DNA of 64,000 nucleotides from Alopecurus myosuroides. Its lineage: Eukaryota; Streptophyta; Magnoliopsida; Poales; Poaceae. The translations under genes were made by a program, and so were the position numbers. Below the pieces are notes generated by a model, which did no database searches, was not told the origin of the DNA, and saw only the letters and a list, made by a program, of their open reading frames with translations. Below, one piece after another: positions 1 through 12,069 of this stretch. Location of the stretch: positions 437,870,515-437,934,514 of the forward strand of contig CM054059.1 in NCBI GenBank assembly GCA_028641055.1. Reading direction: 5' to 3'. Each line of letters begins with the position of its first letter. Position 1 is the first letter of the stretch.

Positions 1-112
1 TAAAGGTAACACATGAGCAATTTACTTGGAGTGGCAGTTAAATACCACATGTACGTAGGTATGGTGGACTGATGCTGACAATGGCTACAGAAATTCCTTG
101 CAGAAATTCCTG
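1..112 (-). repeat. Internal fragment of LTR element A, duplicated
   Basis: Bases 1-72 are nearly identical to 2725-2796, which lie inside the element described next; after that the sequence jumps directly to the LTR edge. This looks like the remains of a neighbouring copy of the same element joined to the LTR by deletion or unequal recombination. No gene is present. Confidence 0.7.
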
Positions 113-1682
113 TGTGTTGGGAACCCCAAGAGGAGGGTGTGATGAGTGCAGTGGTAAGAATTTTCCTCAGTTAAGAACCAAGGTTATCAATCCAGTAGGA
201 GGAATAGGATCTTTGGAAGGTTGATGCCACTGACGGTGGTGATGGCGCCTCACCGGTGTCAGCAACAATGCGGAATCTGCACACAACACAACTAAAATAC
301 TTTGTCCCAACGGTACAGTGAGGTTGCCAATCTCACCGGTCTTGCTGAAAACAAAGATTAGACGTATAGTGTGGAAAATAGTGTATGCTTGCAGTAAGTA
401 AAGAAAGCAGGAAATTGTAGTGGTTTGTTTAACAGTGTAAGAAAATGGACCGGGGTTCATAGGTTCACTAGTGGTGTCTCTCCATAAAAGATAGCATGCT
501 GGGTGAACAAATTACAACTAGGCAATTGACACATAGAGGTCGCACCGTAGTGCACATTCATGACATGATGAATACTATGATATTTAGTGCGGGCATCACA
601 ACAATATACAGAGACCATAATCCAACTGCATCTATGACTAATAATCCACCCTCAGGTTATCATCGGAACGCCCTTAGGTATTAAGTTGCAAGCAACAGAT
701 AATTGCATTAAACAAAGTGTGTAATGTAAGCAATGATTGTACACGCGGGCACTCACACCGCTGTTTTCTCCCTAGTGGCAACAACAAATCCTCCCCCGTC
801 ACGTTTCTTTCACTCAAGCATAGGCGAAAAGGAGGCATGAACCCACTATCGAGCATAAAAACTCCCTCTTGGAGTCACTAGCAACTACTTGGCCAGAGCA
901 ACCACTAGCAACGGAAAGCATGCAAGATCACAAATAGCATATGCAATAAAGACTATAATCAACTTGGCATAAGTTCAATATTCATCGTATCCCAGAAAAC
1001 ACAGCATATAGAATTACATAAGAACAATCTCAATCATGTTAGGCAGCTCACGAGATCTAAACATGGAGGCATATGAGGAGGAGACAACCATCTAGCTACT
1101 GCTATGGACCTGCAGTCCAAGGATGAACTACTCACGCTTCACTCTAGAGGCATGCATTGTGATGAAGAGGCCTCCGACGATGATCTCCTCTCCGACAGGG
1201 TGCCGGGAGACGGCTTCAGAACCCTCCTGGTCTAGGGTTGGCGACGACGGTGGTTGCGGAACTTTTCGGGGATATTTGATCAGGTGCACAGAGTTTTCCA
1301 TCGTGGGGGAATAAATAGGCAAAAGGGAAGATGCGGTGGAGCCCTGGGGGCCCCACACCACCAGCTGGCGCGGCCAAGGGGGGCGCGCCACCCCATGGTG
1401 TGGCCCCCTGGTGCCCGTCTTCGACTCCTCTTCGGTCTTCTGGATGCTTCCGGGGAAAATTGACACTTCGGGCTTTGTGGGGTCCAATTCCGAGAATATT
1501 TCCAGAACAACTTTTCTGAAGTAAAAAACAACAGAAAACAGGGAACTGACACTTGGCATCTTGTTAATAAGTTAGTCCCGGAAAACGTGTAAAAATGCTA
1601 TAAAGAAGGGAGAAAACATGTAGCAATTGGCATAATATTATCATGGAGCATTAGAAATTATAGATACGTTGGAGACGTATCA
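113..1682 (-). repeat. 3' LTR of element A
   Basis: Direct repeat of 5262-6796 with scattered substitutions and small indels. An ATAAATAGG stretch (about 1310-1318), read on the minus strand as CCTATTTAT, may mark the promoter. The open frames here are not gene-like. Confidence 0.85.
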
Positions 1683-4377
1683 AGCATCCCCAAGCTTAGT
1701 TCCTACTCGTCCTCGAGTAGGTAAACGATAAAACAACATAATTTCTAAGGTGACATGCTACTAACATAAACTTGATCATTATAATGTAAAAGCATATGTA
1801 AACTGAGATCATAGAACTTCAAACACAAACATGATATATAGAACTTTAATAATAAAGCATAGCAATCACTTTGCATCATGAAGAGTATCTCAAATAAAGG
1901 ATCATGAATAATAATGCAAAGAAAGATAAACGTTTGTTTCAAGTATAGAGAAAGCATGGCAAAGTGGTATTTTGCTAGTCCTTAAGAGTGGGACAAAACA
2001 TAAATGCCAGGACACCTTCAAAGTTCATGAGGAAGACTAGATAAAATAACTTAAGAACAAACAATATCACATCATGAATCAATTATTGATTTTTATGGGA
2101 CAAATGCACATAGAACTCAGAATGGCAAAAATGCTCTCTCAACTGTGCATAAAGTTAGAAGATGGAGAATCAACATAAAAGTAAAAGAAAGGCCCTTCGC
2201 GGAGGGAAGCAGGGATCAACTCATGTGCTAGAGATTTTTATTTTATTAAGCAGATGTATTAAAATTTTGACACTCCTCCCATCCATCTTTCACAAACCAT
2301 GGCTAACCGAATCCTCAGGTGCCTGCCAACAATCACATACCGTGGAGGAGTGTCTATATTTTGGGAGATGTATGCTAATGTAAACGAGTGGTAAACAGAA
2401 AATACAGTACGTCACAAGCCAACTGGATTCACAAGAGCAGCTCCCATGTGAAGGACGCATCTGGGTAGAAGGTCATCCCTCTTTCTCTTTCGTTTACACA
2501 ATTATGCTTTTACTGATAAATCAGGGGAAAAAATAGTGAAGAGAATTTGTTTGCATTAATTTGGGGTTGGGCACCCCGCTGCCAGCTCTTCTATCATTTG
2601 GATAAGCGGATGAAGCCACTAGTACAGGGTGTGAAATCCAATCAACAAGTGAGATAAATATTCTCCATTGACGTCCTCATGAGCAAAAATAGGAACATAA
2701 AGCAGGAGTAGTTTTGAAAATTTTAAAGGTAACACATGAGCAATTTACTATGGAGTGGCAGTTAAATACCACATGTAGGTAGGTATGGTGGACACAATGG
2801 GAAAAACTTTGGTTTAAGGGAGTTGGATGCACGAGTAGAGCTCATACTCAGTACAGGTGGATGCTAGCAAAAGACTGGGAGCGACAAATCAAGAGAACAT
2901 AAGAGTCATAATCATGCATAGCGACATAAACATCATTAATCAAAGCATAAGTGGTATCACAAGTTCAACAACTAAATGATCATAGAGGCTATTAGTGACT
3001 GGTTCATAGTCATAAACATGGTGTGAGCTTGCGCCAAGTCAACCCAATAAAACATTCGAAACAGAATACCATAAATTTATGCTTGAGTATGACAAGAATA
3101 ACTCATGGTTCTTTCAATGGCACATTAAACACTCTCAGATATTTGAGGCTAATCATGCTACTCAATAACCACAAGACTTTAAAACTAAAATAACATCCAG
3201 CATAATATGAAAAAGTTCTAGCCACAGTCTATACAAGCTTCTACTTGCACCATTAAAAATTCTACTTCAAGCAGCAGCTTCTTTTCCCAACAAGCACCAT
3301 ACAAGATATGTTTTAACAAAAATACTCTTTATTATACAGCAAGCAAACATGATAGTACTCACATAACACTACTAAAACTAACATCTATGGTAAGAGATGC
3401 ATGCAAAACATGAGCTAAATAAATGCAGCAGCCAGACAAAGATTAAGAATACAAAGTATTCCCATGAAAAAGCGGAGCGTGTCACTCTCCAATAAAAGAA
3501 TGCTGGGATCCAACCAAGCTTATTGCAAAATAAAACAAACTGAAAGCAAAAATAAAAGACGCTCCAAGTAAAGCACATAAGATGTGACCGAATAAAAATA
3601 TAGTTTCAGTAGAAGTGACGTGATAATTTGTCGATGAAGAAGGGGATGCCTTGGGTATCCCCAAGCTTAGACGCTTGAGTCTTCTTGGAATTTGCTGGGA
3701 TGTACCTCTTGGGCATCCCCAAGCTTAGGTTTTTCACTCTTCTTGATCACATCATATCATCATCTTCTCTCGACCCTTGAAAACTTCCTTCACACCAAAC
3801 TTATCACAATCTTCATCAGCAACGTTAGTGCAATAGAAATAATAAATTCACATGGTTCGGTTTCAACACAATCCTAACATTCATAAACACATTAGCTACT
3901 GTCACAACTTCTTTTAAAACTCTTTTTCTCAAAAGAACACCAAAAGAAAGAGATTAAGATGCAAATGCAATTATTGGCAGAAATCTGTCAAAATAGGACA
4001 GCAGGTAAAGATGATTTTTTTCGAAAATATTCTGTTGATCAAATCAAAACGTGTTCAACTAAGAAAAGTTGCATATATAGCCAGGATTATGGACACAAAA
4101 ATCAGGTCATTTTGAATTTTCTGTGATTTTATACGAATTTAACAGTGGACAGCAGAAATCTGTTTCCTGCGCAAAAATCCAAAATATAGTCTCAACTTTC
4201 CACTAGAGGCTTTACTTGGCTCAACAAAGACACAAAAGAAAATATACGGAGGGGTTGCTAAGGAAATAGACAACACTTAGGTGCAAAGAAAACAAAAAGA
4301 AACGACGGAAAACGGGTTGAAAACGGATAAATAAAACGGGTTGTCTCCCGGTAGCGCTTTTCTTTAACGCCTTTCAG
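1683..4377 (-). other. Internal region of element A, no clear gene
   Basis: AT-rich sequence without a recognisable protein domain. It contains three copies of TCCCCAAGCTTAG (about 1686, 3659 and 3717); on the minus strand these read CTAAGCTTGGGGA, the core of the polypurine tract. The first is the one next to the LTR; the others lie inside the element. Nothing else can be supported. Confidence 0.5.
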
Positions 4378-5005
4378 CTAGGCATAGAAAACAACTCGAG
4401 TATTTTCAAGTGAAGAAGCGTCAAAATTAAGCTTATAAATGTCCTCAATAATGAATTGTATTTCATCTATAGAAGTTTTAGATGTCCCTTTATCAACACT
4501 TTTAGGCACACTACTTTCATCAAATGGGTTTGCAGGAACAATCCAATCAAAATTCTTTTCTAGAGCTTCATGCATTCCTACCAATTTAAAGGGTATTGGT
4601 ATTTTAATTTCCTTATCATTGGCTTTACCCGGAGTGCTATTAAAATCTACACATGAGCCTGACATCTCAAATCGGTTAAAAACTTTTCTAGCCTCAATGG
4701 CAACATCACCAAATTCTTTAAACAAAGTTTCTAGAATAAACTCTCTTTTTTCGCTATCCTTAATGTTATCAATGGTTGAGGAACATGTGTTGCATTATGG
4801 GATTAAGGTTAACAAACCTAGCTTCCAGCATACGAACTAGAGATGCTGCAGCGGTTTCATAATCTGGAGCAAGTTCAGCTAAGGATCTATCCTCAAATTC
4901 TTTGTGCTTACTAACATAATTAAAGAACTATCCAATATTATCTTTCCCAATTATATCACCGCTACCTATTGGTACGTCTTTCAAGGTAAACTTGGGTAGA
5001 ATCAT
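4378..5005 (-). pseudogene. Decayed gag-like leader protein of element A
   Basis: On the minus strand an ATG at 5005 opens a frame reading MILPKFTLKDVPIG, followed by stretches such as RSLAELAPDYETAAASLVRM and MLEARFVNLNP. The frame is broken by stops and shifts and then continues as an open stretch of 115 residues (4725-4378) beginning MFKEFGDVAIEARKVF. The LAELAPDYETAAASLVRMLE type of sequence is common in grass non-autonomous gypsy elements. A gag-like structural role is an inference from position just inside the 5' LTR; no zinc knuckle or enzyme motif is visible. Confidence 0.45.
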
Positions 5006-5261
5006 GATTAGAGATTAAACTAAGAGCAGAAAAGCAAAAATAGCAGCTATGAAGTAAACTGATTTTTTTGTGTCTTTGATATAAAGAAGCAAAACAAGAC
5101 AAAAAATAAAAACAAGACAATAAACAAAATAAAGAGGTTGAGAGTGAGAGACTCCCCTTTCCAGAAGACTTCTTTCTCCCCGGCAACGACGCTAGAAATT
5201 CTTGCTGCTTGTGGTGGCGACATAAATTCTTTGCTACAGAAATTCTTATTGCTATGGATGG

Positions 5262-6796
5262 TGTGTTGGGAACCCAAAGAGGAGGGTGTGATGAGTGCAG
5301 CGGTAAGAATTTCCCTCAGTTAAGAACCAAGGTTATCAATCCAGTAGGAGAAAGAGGATCTTCGTAAGGTTGATGCCACTAACGGTGGTGATGGCGCCTC
5401 GTCGGTGTCAGCAACAACGTGGAACCTGCACACAACACAACCAAAATACTTTGTCCCAACGGTATAGTGAGGTTGTCAATCTCACCGGTCTTGCTGAAAA
5501 CAAAGATTAGACGTATAGTGTGGAAAATAGTGTATGCTTGCAGTAAGTAAAGGAAACAGGGAATTGTAGTGGTTTGTTTAACAGTGTAGGAAAATGGACC
5601 AAGGTTCATACGTTCACTAGTGGTGTCTCTCCATAAAATATAGCATGCTGGGTGAACAAATTACAACTAGGCAATTGACAAATAGAGGTTGCACCGTAGT
5701 GCACATTCATGACATGATGACTACTATGATATTTAGTGCGGGCATTACAACAATATACATAGACCGTAATCCAACTGCATCTATGACTAATAATCCACCC
5801 TCATGTTATCATCCGAACCCCCTTAGGTATTAACTTGCAAGCAACATATAATCACATTAAGCAATGTGTGTAATGTAAAAAATGATTGTGCACGCGGGCA
5901 CTCACACCGTTGTTTTCTCCCTAGTGGCAACAGCACATCCTCCCTCGTCACGTTTCTGTCACTCGAGCACAGGCGAAAAGGAGGCATGAACCCAACCATC
6001 AAGCATAAATACTCCCTCTTGGAGTCACTAGCAACTACTTGGCCATAGAAACCACTAGCAACGTAAAGCATGCAAGATCGCAAATAACATATGCAATAGA
6101 GACTATAATCAACTTGGCATAAGTTCAATATTCATCGGATCCCAACAAACACAGCACATAGAATTACATAAGAACAATCTGGATCATGTTAGGCAGCTCA
6201 CGAGAACTAAACATTGGGGCATAGGACGAGAAGACTACCATCTAGCTACTGTTATGGACCCATAGTCCAAGGATGAGCTACTCACGCATCACTCCGGAGG
6301 CGGGCATGGTGATGATCTCCTCTCAGGCAGGGTGCTGGGAGACAGCTTCAGAACCCCCCTGATCTAGGGTTGACGACGACGGCGGCTGTGAAATTTTTCG
6401 GGGATTTTTTATTAGGTGCCTAGGGTTTTCCTTCGGAGGGGAATAAATAGGCGAAAGGGCAAAGGAGGTGGAGCCCTGGGGGGCCCACAACCCCCCGGCG
6501 TGGACAACGGGGGCGCCACCCTATGGTGTGGGCCCCCTGAGGCCCCCCTCCGGGTCTCTTCGGGACTCCGTGGAACCTTCGGGAATTCTAAGACTTCCGG
6601 GTTTTGAATTTTCCAATTTCGAGAATATTTCCAGAACAACTTTTCTAAAAATGAAAACAACAGAAAACAGGGAACTCGCTCTATGGCATCTTGTCAATAG
6701 GTTAGTCCGTAAAATCGATAAAAATGACATAAAGAAGGGAGAAGCATAATATCATCATGGAACATCAGAAATTATAGATACGTTGGAGACGTATCA
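5262..6796 (-). repeat. 5' LTR of element A
   Basis: Direct repeat of 113-1682; ends on the plus strand with GATACGTTGGAGACGTATCA. Divergence from its partner is visible throughout (substitutions and short indels), so this insertion is clearly older than the 15-kb Tat element further right. Confidence 0.85.
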
Positions 6797-7201
6797 GCGG
6801 GGCGAGTCCTTGTCTTCTCTCTTGGGCGACGTACTCTCACGTGTGCGACGTGTTTTGTCTGCTCGAGGCGTTTTATCAGCTTCGGGGGTGGCCGTTTTCC
6901 TGCGAGTTTAGGCGGCGATCGCTGCTCCGGCCATGCCTAGCCCCTTTTGGATTTGGAGATGCTGCTCTGCGCGGGGGTCATTTTCTGGCTACTGGTTTGC
7001 CTGTAAATAGGTGGCGGCGGCCAGGACCGCGGCGGCAGAAGCTGTCGGGTGCACATTGCCCGCCTCGTCGACGTGCATGAGGGAGGTCTCGATGGTTTTG
7101 TTGATCTTGCTGAGAGATCCTTGGTCCATACGGGCGGTCTTAGAGGCGTACTTCCCCTTCCTGACAGGCTGATTCCCCGTCGAGTCGCGAATTCTAGAGA
7201 G

Positions 7202-7942
7202 CTATGCGCGGCATGCACTCGAGGCTTCTGCTGCGCGTTGGCGCGCGTCGTGTTCTTTGTGGGCGTTTATTAGCTCGCGGTTTTTCAATGATAAGTGGTA
7301 GTGGTACGCTACCAGGTCCTCTTGGGAGGATCCGGACTCTATCAGGCGGCTCGCTTCCACCGCTGCCTTTGCCTTGTCCCAAGCGGCCCGTGAGACCTTG
7401 ATCTGTTGCCTCGCCGTGAGGCTAGCCTCCGTTTCGGCGGGTTCATCATCGGGTCCAGCCATGCAGACGTGAGCCAGATATGGCCCGTGAGTCTTTGGTG
7501 CGGGGCAGTCATCCTCGTTGCAGTCGATGGGTTCCTCGAAGGCGATGGTGTGGAAATCGAGCCTGTTGCAACGGATGGAGCCATGACTCGACTCCGAGCT
7601 GCAATCGAAGTCGTCGAGTGGCGATTCTTGGCTCACCGTGCTCGAGATGGACTCGGTGTCAGATTCGTGGAGTACCCCGGAGTCGGGGAAGCGTAGGATC
7701 CCTTCCTTGTTGGCACGGAAGTGGAGGTTGCCGAATGTCATGCTGACGCCGTCCTGGAGACCGCTGAACGCCGGACGAGATGCCAGCGAGTGGGGCATGT
7801 AGATGAACGACCCGAAGAAGATTGGCTCTGAGGGAGCCAAAGATTTCGGGCTCCAGTTGAAGCTTGGTGTAGAAGAAGTCGGCGAGGCCGTGGATCCAGT
7901 GCCTGCCGTTCCCACAGACGGCGCCAATTGTCGATTGCTCAT
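7202..7942 (-). pseudogene. N-terminal part of Tat-type gag
   Basis: The frame starts with an ATG at 7942-7940, still inside the LTR, and reads MSNRQLAPSVG across the LTR end and primer binding site. It continues for about 246 residues rich in Ser, Glu and Asp, with TFGNLHFRANKEGILRFPD and LTARQQIKVSRAAWDKAKAA, then ends at a stop near 7202. This matches the long, poorly conserved N-terminal gag region of Tat elements that precedes the capsid domain; the capsid, protease and pol are missing. The open frame extends upstream into the LTR (to 8206), but the ATG at 7942 is preferred because two other Tat elements in this window start at the equivalent place. Confidence 0.65.
7910..7926 (-). promoter_or_regulatory. 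Primer binding site (tRNA) of truncated Tat element
   Basis: Minus strand TGGCGCCGTCTGTGGGA two bases after the LTR end GATTGCTC...TCGACA (plus-strand view TGTCGATTGC). This TGGCGCC sequence is complementary to a tRNA 3' end and is the usual primer site in the Tat/Athila group. Confidence 0.75.
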
Positions 7943-8422
7943 ATCAACAAATCCCTCGGGTGAGATGGTAGGGTTTCGAATAGAGGAACGATGTAGGCGC
8001 TGGCGTACTCGACGGCTAACAGGGGGCACGATTTTACCTAGGTTCGGGGCGCTCATAGAGGTAATACCCTTACTCATGATTGTTTGTTTTTGTATATGAT
8101 GTTTGGTTACAATGGGGGGTGCGTAGGTCGAGAGATTGGGTACTCGAGGTGTGGTTTCCATGGTGTAAAACCTAGATTGGATGTCCCTCCTGGGTGGTTC
8201 TCCCATCCCTTATATAGGTGGCTAGGTCTCAAACCCGTATCCGGGGGGATTACAAACACTAGTTCTAGTCAGTGGAATCCTTCCATCTTGTCTCGCAAGA
8301 ATTACGAGCGGGCCATAGCTGGGCCTTCTAGAACCATGAGGTAGCCTTCCGCGCGGGGCTTTAGTGTTGGGCCTTAGACCGGGTAGGCTCATCCGACAGG
8401 ACTGGGAGTCATCCCCACATCA
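7929..8422 (-). repeat. LTR of truncated Tat element
   Basis: Minus strand begins TGATGTGGGGATGACTCCCA and ends AATCGACA; 494 bp. A TATATAAG on the minus strand (8216-8209) is the likely promoter box. Confidence 0.75.
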
Positions 8423-8994
8423 GCTATGGACCCGTAGTCCAAGGATGAACTACTCACACATCATTCCGAAGGCGGGCATGGTGGTGTAGATCCCTCCGGG
8501 GTCCCCCTCCCGGCAGGGTGCCGGGGAGAGCTCCAGAACCCTCTCGAACTAGGGTTGATGATGACGGCGGCTGCAGATATTTTTGTGGAAATGCCTCAGG
8601 TGTTTAGGGTTAACCCTTCGAGGAGACCAAATAGGCGAGAGGGCGATGTTGGTGGGCGAGCAGGGGGAACACCACCCCTAGGCGCGGCCAGGGGGCACGC
8701 CCACCCATGGTGTGGGTCCCCTATGGATCCCTTACGGGTATCCTCCGTACTCCGTGTGCGCGAAAACTTTCTAAGACTTTCGGGCTTCGAATCGTCCAAT
8801 TCCGAGAATATTTCCAGAAGAACTTTTCTGAAGCTAAAAACAGCAGAAAACGGGAACTGGCACTGTGGCATCTTGTCAATAGGTTAGTCCTAGGAAATCG
8901 ATAAAAATGGCATAAAGTGTAAAGAAAACATGTAGCATATGGCATCAAAACAACATGGAACATCAGAAATTAAGGATACGTTTATGACGTATCA
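8423..8994 (-). repeat. LTR fragment related to element A
   Basis: From CTATGGACCCGTAGTCCAAG onward this follows the second half of the element A LTR (compare 6250-6796) and ends GATACGTTTATGACGTATCA. The first half is missing, cut by the Tat fragment to its left. Confidence 0.75.
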
Positions 8995-9669
8995 ACAAGC
9001 ATTAAGCATAACAAGTTGCAACAACGATATAAAGCACTAACAATGGATATCGGGCACTACCCTAACAATCTGGCATTGTTACATGAACAATCTCATCCAA
9101 TCCCTTCCATCCCTCTCATCCTACAGTGGGGATTACTCACACATGGATGGGGGAATCATGGATGGTTGATGGAGAAGTGGTGGCGATGACGATGGCGACG
9201 ATCTCCTCCGAATCCTTGTCCCGACATGGTGCCAGAACATGAACTTCTTATCCCTGAATTGAGTTTCGAGGTGGCGGCGGCGCTCTGGTGTGTTTCTCTG
9301 GAATATGGCGAAACCCCCTCGGTTTTTAGGTCATAGGGGTTAAGTAGTCGAAACGGGAGCCCGAGGGGGTGCCTGGGGCAGCCACACCACCAGGGGGCGC
9401 GGCCTAGGGGGCGCCAGCCCATGGTGTGGGCACCTCCTTGCGCCCCCTCCGGATCTTCTTCTGGCTCCGGGGGTCTTCGGGTTAAATAAGGACTTTGGGA
9501 TCTTTTCTAGGAAATTTCCTGAAAGTTGAATTTTCTGCACAAAACGAGACACCAAGGTAATTCTGTTGAAAACGGCGTTAGCCCATGTTAGTTGTATCCA
9601 AAACTCACAAGTTTAGAGGAAAACAACAGTAAAAGTGTTCGGAAAAAGAGATACGTTTTGGACGTATCA
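8995..9669 (-). repeat. LTR fragment B (second gypsy family)
   Basis: Ends on the plus strand GATACGTTTTGGACGTATCA, so on the minus strand it starts TGATACGTCCAAAACGTATC, the terminus of a different but related grass LTR family. It abuts and truncates the old Tat element at 9670. No internal region follows. Confidence 0.65.
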
Positions 9670-11423
9670 GTTCCCGTCGCAACTTCCAGGTATTTTTCAT
9701 GCTTTTTTTCTTTTTCCCTTGCACCAACTTTATCTGTCTTTTGTTTTAATCTAGTTTTCTTTTCTTTTCAGTCTCTCTCCTGTTCCTCTAAAGGGGAGAG
9801 TACGGAAGAAACAAAAAATATTCTCCCGCCGAGGAAAGCCTTCCCCAGATGTCGCCCCGAGTACTCCAATGGCGAATGCTTCAGGAAAGCCTTCCGTCCT
9901 GCAGAAGACCCGGACTTCCCCCTCCACAATCAGTCCAGCCAGCCCAATGCATTCACTCCGCATGTGCGGGAAATGGCGACGCAACAAAACTAAGGAGGGC
10001 CGTCTTTCGTCCAAATTGACGAGGATGTGCCGTCCTTTGACCAGAAATTTAAGGTAAAGTAGGAAGCGTGTTTTGACGAAGAAGGATATATGCATGCCTA
10101 GGCAAGAAAACAATTAGTCAAAACCCCCTGATCCGTCCTTGGCCACAAGGTGATTTAGTTATCCGGAATAATTACACTTTCTTGCATCGGCAGGTCATTC
10201 AAGACGACATTCACCACATGGGGATTTCCTTCCCAGAATACAGTAAGGACACCAAAATGTTGTCCGACCTTCAAAAGATGAGCCAGGTATACTTCCAGCC
10301 CCCAAGTATTAATACAGAAGCATTCTTTTTTGCATTAGTAATTTTTAGGACTTTGTTTCCATCTTTTGATTTTTCTAATTTTTTCTTTCTGTATGCTTTA
10401 GCAAACTGTCGAAAGCATTAACATGGAGGTGCTCGGCAAACTCAACGTGATGAGGAGGTGAAATCCCTCCTTCAAATCACGGAAGAGAAAGACTCCGAGA
10501 TTGCTGAGCTTCACAAGCAATTCAAGGAGAATGCCTGTAAGCATACTTATTTTTTCCTTGTTTGCTTTTTACCTTGCGATTTTTCAATGTTTTCGCGTTA
10601 ATGTTTTATCTATCTTTTCAGCCTTACTTGCTGAAGCGAAGCAAGCTGCTGCAAATGCCGACAACGCTCATGAACTCCGCAACGAGAATTTGGAACTTCA
10701 GAAGATTAATGTGAAGATACAGAAGGAGTTGGCCGAAAGCAGGAAGGCTCTTGAAATTTTTGAGTCTCGGCTCAAGGCTCGGAGCGAGAAAGACAGCTCC
10801 ACCATCAAAGATTTTGAGGCTTCTTAGCGACCGCCTGGAAGAGATTGCCGAAATTGACAAAAGTATGCTTGGTATGCCTATTATCTTTACCAATTATGCA
10901 ATCAACTTTAAGCATTATTTTTTTCTTCTGAGTTTTCTTAATGTCTGCCCTTCTGTATTTTAAAACAGAAGGCGACTCTTCTTAACGGATCAATCGCATC
11001 CGGGCTTTCGGCATTTTTGTCGGGAACATGAAGAAATCTGGTAGGAAACTTGTAAGCAAATGCTTTCCAGACAAAAAAGAAGAATACTCCGACATTGCAC
11101 AACTCCCGACAGCATTTGCCGAGGTTATTGCCCAGCGAGAGTCCTGGATGCAGTCTACCACCCGCGGTGGAGTACACATGTCCCTTGGGCTCATGAAAAT
11201 GCACTATCCCACCGCCAAAACATGGCGTGTTGCAAACAACATTCCCCAAGGGTACACTAAAACCCAGAGGACGGAGATCTTCGAATCTGTCAAGGGATAT
11301 GCCTCCAAAATCGCTTGGATGGTCTCCACCACCACATTCTACCCGGAGGAAGAAATTCCGTCAACTTCGGACAATCCGAGTCATAGCGATGAAGACTCTG
11401 AAGACTTCATGGATGTCGTATGA
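9670..11423 (+). pseudogene. Antisense spliced gene (aORF) of old Tat element, C-terminal exons
   Basis: Opposite in direction to this element's pol, exon-like blocks are bounded by good splice sites: to 9689, 9772-10053, 10194-10286, 10402-10536, 10622-10862 and 10968-11423. They encode VIQDDIHHMGISFPEYSKD, a coiled-coil block (AEAKQAAANADNAHELRNEN) and a last exon with WMQSTTRGGVHMSLGLMKMH that ends in an acidic tail (SHSDEDSEDFMDVV). Stops inside some blocks show decay. The 5' exons are lost at the LTR junction. Layout (antisense, many exons, coiled coil, acidic C-terminus) matches the intact antisense gene of the young Tat element at 21838-26975, though the sequences are distant. Confidence 0.6.
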
Positions 11424-12069
11424 ATTTATGCCTTGTGAATGCCAGAAGGCATAAGAATGCATTACAGTTTTTCATTGCAAAATTCAGCTATGTAATGCAT
11501 TCGAAATGCCTACTTTCGTATAAATATTCAAGCCTTTTGCGCTATTTTAATTATTCTTGCAAGTTAATTTGTCTCCTTTTCTTTCAAGTTCTCTTGTTTT
11601 TATGCTTTAATATTTCTTAGTGTTTGAGTGATTCCAAAATTATAAAATCTTCACGCTGAGCAACCGGGTTAAGAAACCAATCAGTCTAAACTCGGAATCA
11701 TGAGTCACACTTTGGTACTTTAACTTACTAATCTAGTGACCCATCAGACAAAGAATCAGATAATACCTAAGAAAATAAGGAGCTAAATAAAAGTATGAAC
11801 TCTAGGCACGCAGGCACAATCTGGTGTTCTGCTAACTTTTCGTTAGGCTTAAAAGCATTCAGCTTTTTTACGCCGAGCACGCAGACAAAATTTGGGTTAA
11901 TATTGAACCAAATTGAACGATCATTGGGAAATAGAAAAGACGGAACATGCTTTATTGGTAAAAGACAGAAAAAGAAATTGCAAGGATTTCCAACAACTTT
12001 ATTTCATGATCTCAATAATATTTACATAGAATTAGACTTGGTATAGAAAGGATGTAACTGCTGGATGCT
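11424..12069. other. Spacer between convergent genes of old Tat element
   Basis: About 650 bases, AT-rich, no gene seen. It separates the 3' end of the antisense gene from the 3' end of the minus-strand pol, as 21163-21837 does in the young element. Confidence 0.5.

Larger units (their letters stand above)
113..6796 (-). mobile_element. LTR retrotransposon A (non-autonomous, gypsy-like)
   Basis: Two direct repeats of about 1.55 kb (113-1682 and 5262-6796) enclose about 3.6 kb. Read on the minus strand the LTR starts TGATACGTCTCCAACGTATC and ends CCCAACACA, so 5262-6796 is the 5' LTR and 113-1682 the 3' LTR. A purine-rich AAGCTTGGGGATGC lies directly before the 3' LTR (1683-1697), as a polypurine tract should. 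After the 5' LTR a TTGCCGGGGAG stretch (about 5173-5183 on the plus strand) is typical of the leader of such grass elements. Homology between the two repeats may extend to about position 80, so the inner boundary is uncertain by about 30 bases. No reverse transcriptase or integrase is seen, so it would need help in trans. No clean 5-bp target duplication was found, because the left flank is itself element sequence. Confidence 0.85.
6797..8422 (-). mobile_element. Truncated Tat-lineage gypsy element (5' end only)
   Basis: On the minus strand this holds a complete LTR (8422-7929), a primer binding site (7926-7910) and the first part of gag (to about 7200). It stops at 6797, where the LTR of element A begins. 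The LTR is flanked on its right by sequence of another LTR of family A, so this fragment sits in a nest whose order of events cannot be fully resolved. Confidence 0.75.

Noticed and set aside
6797..8422. Clean insertion of element A into the truncated Tat element
   Set aside because: The five bases after 6796 do not match the left flank of element A, so a simple insertion with target duplication is not supported.
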